Source of the DNA: Sphingobium sp. AP50
GTDB taxonomy: Bacteria; Pseudomonadota; Alphaproteobacteria; Sphingomonadales; Sphingomonadaceae
Direction: 5' to 3'
NCBI RefSeq assembly: GCF_900109095.1
Contig: NZ_FNYZ01000001.1
Span: forward strand, 496,001 to 560,000
Length of the DNA stretch: 64,000 nt
This document shows positions 60,606 through 64,000 of the stretch, one piece after another. Each line of letters starts with the position of its first letter. The stretch's first letter is position 1. The notes under the pieces were generated by a model, which did not search any database, was not told the DNA's origin, and worked only from the letters and a program-made list of their open reading frames with translations. A program made the position numbers and the translations under genes.

Positions 60606-61063
60606 CCAAGCTACGCGCCCCCCTATCGATCGACGCCGCCCTCGCGCGCATCGCTGGGCAGGATGGCGTCGGCGGCTGGGCCGGCATGGCCCAGGCGACG
60701 GGCTATCATGAACGCACCGTCCGCGGCTGGGGCGATCCCGATCGCGACGAACAGCCGCCGCTCACCGCCTGCGTGACGCTCGGCATCCTCTACCGCCAGT
60801 CCGGTGGCGTGGGCGATCCGCTGTTGCAGGCTCATGCCGACATGGTCGGCGGCTCCGATGCCGCCGCCTTCGCCGACAAGCATGAGCTGCGCCGGGAATC
60901 GATCAGCTTCATCCGGGAAACCGGCGACGCCAGCCTCGCTTTGCTGGAGGCGGCCGAACCCGACGCCGGCGAGGCCGAGAACGCCCGCGCCAGCAAGGAA
61001 GTGCTCGACGTCCGCAACTGGGCGGACCGTATCCTCGCCCGCCTCGGCCGTAAGCCCCCCTAA
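60602..61063 (+). CDS. Phage regulatory protein, possibly CII-like
   Basis: 153 residues. The N-terminal half has a helix-turn-helix pattern (GWAGMAQATGYHERTVRGWG, DPDRDEQPPLTACVTLGIL). The C-terminal half is helical and acidic. Size, position (second or third gene after cro) and the HTH suggest a CII-type activator. A tandem 11-bp repeat lies 24 bp downstream of its stop. Confidence 0.5.
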   Translation: MTKLRAPLSIDAALARIAGQDGVGGWAGMAQATGYHERTVRGWGDPDRDEQPPLTACVTLGILYRQSGGVGDPLLQAHADMVGGSDAAAFADKHELRRESISFIRETGDASLALLEAAEPDAGEAENARASKEVLDVRNWADRILARLGRKPP

Positions 61064-61086
61064 GTCCAGGCTAAGGGACCCCCGTC

Positions 61087-61108
61087 CCGATCAAAACCCG
61101 ATCAAAAC
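61087..61108. repeat. Tandem 11-bp repeat ccgatcaaaac
   Basis: Two exact head-to-tail copies (61087-61097, 61098-61108), one helical turn apart. They lie about 70 bp before the next gene and fit a binding site for a protein that uses direct repeats. Confidence 0.6.
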
Positions 61109-61176
61109 TTTGGTCTTCTGATCGCGCCAGCGGCGCTTTCGGAGTGGCTTTTCTGCATCCTGAAAGGACGCAGTCA

Positions 61177-61569
61177 ATGATGTCGCCCGGCACCTATCTG
61201 AACAAGCGCCGCGTCGCCGCCGGCCTCTCGATTATTGACGTCGCCGCGCTGGTCAACACCAGCCCGCGGCTGGGCGGTATCGACAAGGTCGCCTGGATAG
61301 ACCGGATCGAAAAGGACATCGCCGCCCTCAGCCCCGATGTCGTCGCCGCTCTGTCGGATGTCTTCCGCTTCTCGCGCCGCGTGCTCGAACAGCTCATCAC
61401 GATCCGCAGCTACGGCCCTTCGGCCGTCCAGCACGCGCCGCAACTCTGCCTCATCTGCGGCTGCTCGCAGAACGATGCCTGCTTCACCGGCGAAGCCACC
61501 TGCGGCTGGGCCAGCGACGATGTCTGCACCGCCTGCGCCCCGAAATCCCTCTCGATCAAGGAGTCCTGA
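61177..61569 (+). CDS. HTH protein with Cys-rich C-terminus
   Basis: 130 residues. The N-terminal part resembles an XRE domain (GTYLNKRRVAAGLSIIDVAA). The C-terminal CLICGCSQNDACFTGEATCG and DDVCTACA hold seven Cys of the type common in small phage zinc-binding proteins. GAAAGGACG precedes the ATG pair. Function is probably regulatory or DNA-binding. Confidence 0.65.
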   Translation: MMSPGTYLNKRRVAAGLSIIDVAALVNTSPRLGGIDKVAWIDRIEKDIAALSPDVVAALSDVFRFSRRVLEQLITIRSYGPSAVQHAPQLCLICGCSQNDACFTGEATCGWASDDVCTACAPKSLSIKES

Positions 61570-61572
61570 TCC

Positions 61573-61764
61573 ATGAACGCGCCCTTCCGCCCGCGCGACT
61601 ATGCGCCCGCCGACCCGCAGGTCGATTTCTGGGATGACGCCCGGCCGCGCGCCGATTTCGTCCGCGACATCGACGCGGACCTGCGCGAGTTCAACATCAT
61701 CTGGGGCGCCGGCATTGCCTGCGGCCTGATCGCCGTGGCCCTCATCTGGTGGCTCCAGTCATGA
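61573..61764 (+). CDS. Small single-helix membrane protein
   Basis: 63 residues with one C-terminal membrane helix ([19 protein letters not shown]) after an acidic soluble part. It starts 3 bp after the previous stop and overlaps the DUF2312 gene by ATGA. Function unknown. Confidence 0.6.
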   Translation: MNAPFRPRDYAPADPQVDFWDDARPRADFVRDIDADLREFNIIWGAGIACGLIAVALIWWLQS

Positions 61765-62003
61765 GCGAGGGCGACATCGCGGCGGACCAGCTCCGCCTCA
61801 TGATCGAGCGTATCGAACGCCTGGAAGAAGAAAAGAAGGGCATCGGCGACGATATCAAGGACGTCTATCTGGAGGGCAAGGCCACCGGTTACGACACCAA
61901 GATCATGCGCGAGATCATCCGCTTGCGGAAGATGCAGCCGCACGACCGCCAGGAACGCGACGCTATCCTGCAGACCTATCTCGCTGCGCTGGGGATGGCC
62001 TGA
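61761..62003 (+). CDS. GapR-family (DUF2312) DNA-binding protein
   Basis: 80 residues. [40 protein letters not shown] and [20 protein letters not shown] are the GapR signature. In Caulobacter GapR clamps overtwisted, AT-rich DNA ahead of polymerases. Here the gene is inside a phage early operon, overlapped by ATGA on its left and by one base on its right. It may help phage replication or transcription. Confidence 0.9.
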   Translation: MSEGDIAADQLRLMIERIERLEEEKKGIGDDIKDVYLEGKATGYDTKIMREIIRLRKMQPHDRQERDAILQTYLAALGMA

Positions 62004-62353
62004 TGGGCGCGATCACCCTCTCCGGCCTGGAGGCGCTGCTTGGCCCGCTGGTCAACATTGGGGAGGGTGACTTCCCCCCGATCGCGACGCCCATCCTCCA
62101 CACCGATCGCGGCACCGTCTTCGTCCCGCATGGACACTATGTCGGCAGGTCGGCCGAACTCCGCTTGTTGCGTGGCGTTGGCCTGGCCTGGGCACCTTGC
62201 CCCGAAGCCGACGGCGCCTTGCTGGTATTCTCGGGCGGCAACCCGGCCGAGCCGACGGATGAAGCCATCGCGGTGACCCTTAGCCGCGCGGGCATCCGTG
62301 CCCTGATCGCCAGCTTTGACGCTATCGATCGCCAGCTCGGAGAGCAGGACTGA
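62003..62353 (+). CDS. Hypothetical early protein
   Basis: 116 residues ([20 protein letters not shown]...). A mixed fold with TVFVPHGHYVGRSAELRLLR and a helical tail. It joins both neighbours by one-base overlaps (TGATG). No family recognised. Confidence 0.6.
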   Translation: MGAITLSGLEALLGPLVNIGEGDFPPIATPILHTDRGTVFVPHGHYVGRSAELRLLRGVGLAWAPCPEADGALLVFSGGNPAEPTDEAIAVTLSRAGIRALIASFDAIDRQLGEQD

Positions 62354-62532
62354 TGCCGCGCTGGGCCACCACCAGCGCGCGCCGCACCGCGCCCTTCAGC
62401 CCGGCCGAACTGCGGGCGATGTTCGCGCAGGGCGACAGCGTAGCGCAGGTCCATGCCCGCGCCTACCGCATCGACCGCGCCATGACCAAGGATCGGGTCC
62501 GCGCCATCCTGTTCGATCAGGCGCCGGCATGA
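62353..62532 (+). CDS. Small helix-turn-helix-like protein
   Basis: 59 residues (MPRWATTSARRTAPFSPAEL...). FSPAELRAMFAQGDSVAQVH and AYRIDRAMTKDRVRAILFDQ suggest a DNA-binding helix pair. It is linked to both neighbours by 1- or 4-base overlaps. Confidence 0.55.
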   Translation: MPRWATTSARRTAPFSPAELRAMFAQGDSVAQVHARAYRIDRAMTKDRVRAILFDQAPA

Positions 62533-62720
62533 TGTGCCAGGGCCTGCACGATCGCCTTGCCGCCAGCCACGCCAAGCTGATGCGCGGTCTGGTGTGGTGC
62601 CGGTCCTGTGGCCGCTCGACCCGCGTCGATCCGGCCGGCGCGCTGCGCCATGGCTGGCCGCGCTGCTGCGACGCCACCATGACGATCGACGCGCCCGACG
62701 AGCGGGGTACGCCGTCATGA
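62529..62720 (+). CDS. Small Cys-rich protein
   Basis: 63 residues (MMCQGLHDRLAASHAKLMRG...). VWCRSCGRSTRVDP and GWPRCCDATM could bind zinc. It begins within the stop of the gene before (ATGA) and ends in an ATGA overlap with the next. Confidence 0.55.
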   Translation: MMCQGLHDRLAASHAKLMRGLVWCRSCGRSTRVDPAGALRHGWPRCCDATMTIDAPDERGTPS

Positions 62721-63220
62721 GCACCGATCGCCTTATGCGTGAGATCACCCGGTCGCGCGCCGATCGCGTCCGTCGATCCAAACGGCTCCATCTGGACATC
62801 GCGCGCAGCGATTGCGGATGGAACATCCTGCTTGAAGTGGCCTATGCAGATCTGTCCGGTCGGCCGATCAGCATAACGGGCGCCTGCGTCATGTCCGGTC
62901 ATCCTGCCACGACAGCGCTGCGCTGGGTCCGCCGACTCCTGAAGGACGGCTATTTTCATCGCTACGCTTGTTCGCATGACGCGCGCCGCGTCTGGCTGCG
63001 CATAACGCCCGCCGGGATGGAGGCTGTCAGCGCCTGCTTCGCCGGCCAGACACCTAAAGTCCCAGAGCCCGAAGCGCCGTCCTCCCCTATCGACGCCGCG
63101 CCGATCGGCATCACCCTGCAACAGGCGATAGAGGTATTCATCAGCAGCGGCCTGCTCGGCCCCCGCCTGGGTGCGATGTTGCAGGGCAGCTTTGGCCAGG
63201 GGGAGGCAGTCCATGGCTGA
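62717..63220 (+). CDS. Winged-helix early protein
   Basis: 167 residues. LDIARSDCGWNILLEVAYAD, LSGRPISITGACVMSGHPAT and TALRWVRRLLKDGYFHRYAC form a MarR-like winged helix; HDARRVWLRITPAGMEAV is the wing. It probably regulates phage or host genes. It overlaps both neighbours. Confidence 0.7.
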   Translation: MSTDRLMREITRSRADRVRRSKRLHLDIARSDCGWNILLEVAYADLSGRPISITGACVMSGHPATTALRWVRRLLKDGYFHRYACSHDARRVWLRITPAGMEAVSACFAGQTPKVPEPEAPSSPIDAAPIGITLQQAIEVFISSGLLGPRLGAMLQGSFGQGEAVHG

Positions 63221-63563
63221 CACCCGCTTCGTCACCCGAATGTCGGACGAGGATATCGCCTCGATCATATTGTCGACGGCCGACGCCGCCGGTCATGGGC
63301 GCGCCTGGGGCCTCGTGCGGGTTCAGGTCGTCGCCAACGCGGTGCGCATGGGGCGCATGATCGGCGAACGCGCGGCGCTGGAACCGCTGGACGACGCGAT
63401 GCGCACCTGCGTCGATGACGAACTGATCGAACTGGTGAGAGTCAACGCGGCCGGCCGCTTTGGCTGGCTGGACGCGCTCCGGCGTCTGCGCGGCTTCCTT
63501 GACCGCTACCCATCGCGCGGCCGACCGGACGATGGCGGCCCCGGTACGGAGCAGGCCGCATGA
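63213..63563 (+). CDS. Hypothetical early protein
   Basis: 116 residues, helical (MSDEDIASIILSTADAAGHG; DDELIELVRVNAAGRFGWLD). A GGGGGAGGCAG site precedes the ATG. It overlaps the next frame by ATGA. No family recognised. Confidence 0.6.
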   Translation: MADTRFVTRMSDEDIASIILSTADAAGHGRAWGLVRVQVVANAVRMGRMIGERAALEPLDDAMRTCVDDELIELVRVNAAGRFGWLDALRRLRGFLDRYPSRGRPDDGGPGTEQAA

Positions 63564-63796
63564 CCGCGTCGCCCGCCCTCTGCACCTGCACCGAATGTCG
63601 CGCTCTCGACGCGCGCTATCCGAATGACGGCGTCCAGCTGCTGCTGGTCGCCCACCCGAACGCTGCCCCTGCCAACGTCCCAATGCTCACCCCGGCAGGG
63701 GTCGCGGGCCCGGACCGATCCTTGCCCTGTATCGGTCCGGGCCAATCTCCCCCTGAAAACCCCCGCACAAAGAGGTGCTTATCCAGGAGAAGTCCG
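63560..63796 (+). CDS. Short Cys-containing frame leading into ParB-like gene
   Basis: About 79 codons (MTASPALCTCTECRALDARY...) begin inside the previous stop (ATGA). No stop codon separates them from the ParB-like start at 63797, which is in the same frame. Either a longer protein with an N-terminal Cys cluster is made, or the real gene begins at 63797 and this is untranslated leader. A hairpin (63712-63719 with 63731-63738) lies inside it. Confidence 0.35.
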
Positions 63797-64000
63797 ATGT
63801 CCGTTACCACGATGACGATCGAGGCGCTATGCGTCTCGCCCTACAACGCCCGCATCAATCAGGAAGACGCCAACGCCATCGACGCGCTGGAAAATTCGCT
63901 CGTCGCCCGCGGCCAGCTCTACCCCCTGATCGTCCACCCCTTGAAGGCAAAGGGCCGCGCGAAGAAGCGCTTCGGCGTGCTCGATGGCGGCCGCCGCTAT
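63797..64000 (+). CDS. ParB/Spo0J-like nuclease-domain protein, truncated by edge
   Basis: The first 68 residues are present. CVSPYNARINQEDANAIDAL, ENSLVARGQLYPLIVHPLKA and FGVLDGGRRY match the N-terminal ParB domain, including the GGRR loop that binds CTP in ParB proteins. AGGAGAAG precedes the ATG. Phage members of this group act in early DNA metabolism or partition. The rest is outside the window. Confidence 0.85.
   Translation, partial: MSVTTMTIEALCVSPYNARINQEDANAIDALENSLVARGQLYPLIVHPLKAKGRAKKRFGVLDGGRRY

Larger units (their letters stand above)
28988..64000. mobile_element. HK97-like prophage, right end outside window
   Basis: From the left: integrase, lysis genes, tail, head, terminase and small late genes on the minus strand; then accessory genes, the CI/Cro switch and rightward early genes to the edge. 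Gene order and content match tailed siphophages with a GTA-like tail. The left limit is uncertain because a second integrase and tRNA-Tyr lie within 2.5 kb. The right limit is not in the window. No structural gene looks broken, so the prophage may be intact. Confidence 0.88.

Noticed and set aside
1-64000. CRISPR array
   Set aside because: No series of regularly spaced direct repeats of 23-40 bases with unique spacers was seen on either strand, and no cas-like gene is present.

Overview
The window is high-GC chromosomal DNA from an alphaproteobacterium, most likely a sphingomonad (Sphingobium/Sphingomonas type). The pointers are the TonB receptor next to a Rieske oxygenase, a GapR/DUF2312 protein, an adrenodoxin-type ferredoxin, a GAAC-N7-GAAC (alphaproteobacterial LexA) box, a GTA-like phage tail module and dispersed CCGTTCGTCCTGAG repeats. 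Genus is inferred from gene content only.

Host part (1-26.6 kb). A truncated metallo-beta-lactamase-fold gene, a TonB-dependent receptor and a VanA-like Rieske oxygenase form a small uptake/catabolic group (1-4.0 kb). HU and a DUF2520 protein follow. From 15.9 down to 5.6 kb runs a compact cellulose operon on the minus strand: bcsR/P-like, bcsQ, a fused bcsAB, bcsC, bcsD and bcsZ, mostly joined by ATGA overlaps. Divergent from it (16.4-20.6 kb, plus strand) is a three-gene signalling operon: a small membrane-anchored protein, a multi-domain hybrid histidine kinase, and a response-regulator diguanylate cyclase with an intact I-site. The cyclase's c-di-GMP would be sensed by the PilZ domain in BcsAB. 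A non-coding stretch with repeated TATCCTA motifs follows. After it come a TetR regulator, an acyl-CoA dehydrogenase, an AlkA-type glycosylase, a 2Fe-2S ferredoxin, a block of palindromic repeats, a lipoprotein, RlmB and tRNA-Tyr(GTA).

Mobile part (26.6-64 kb). Two P4-type integrases lie here: one reads away from tRNA-Tyr, the other faces it from the left end of a prophage. GGGGTAT-type motifs (candidate arm sites) lie upstream of each. The prophage is HK97-like, tailed, probably cos-packaging, and runs off the right edge. Its late genes occupy the minus strand from 54.6 down to 30.6 kb, in transcription order: Gam-like and small genes, HNH, terminase, portal, ClpP-type protease, HK97 capsid, head-tail joining, tail tube, frameshifting tail chaperones, tape measure, a GTA-like tail tip, tail fibre and spike, holin, SAR-type endolysin. 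A terminator-like hairpin lies in the leader just before the first late gene. The switch is at 59.5-60.3 kb: a short CI-like repressor without an S24 peptidase domain, three TAACG-N6-CGTTA operators, and a YdaS/Cro-like gene, with signs that both transcripts are leaderless. An alphaproteobacterial SOS box lies at 57.46 kb. A HEPN-like protein and a membrane coiled-coil protein sit beside the repressor like a lysogenic accessory module. Early genes, including a phage GapR, several HTH proteins and a ParB-like protein cut by the edge, run rightwards to 64 kb.

The most informative points are: the SOS box next to a repressor that should not be self-cleaving; the operator and leaderless-promoter layout; a diverged relic of a second tape-measure start beside a reverse-oriented moron; the A AAC CCT slippery site in the tail chaperone gene; and the HEPN-like/membrane gene pair next to the repressor.
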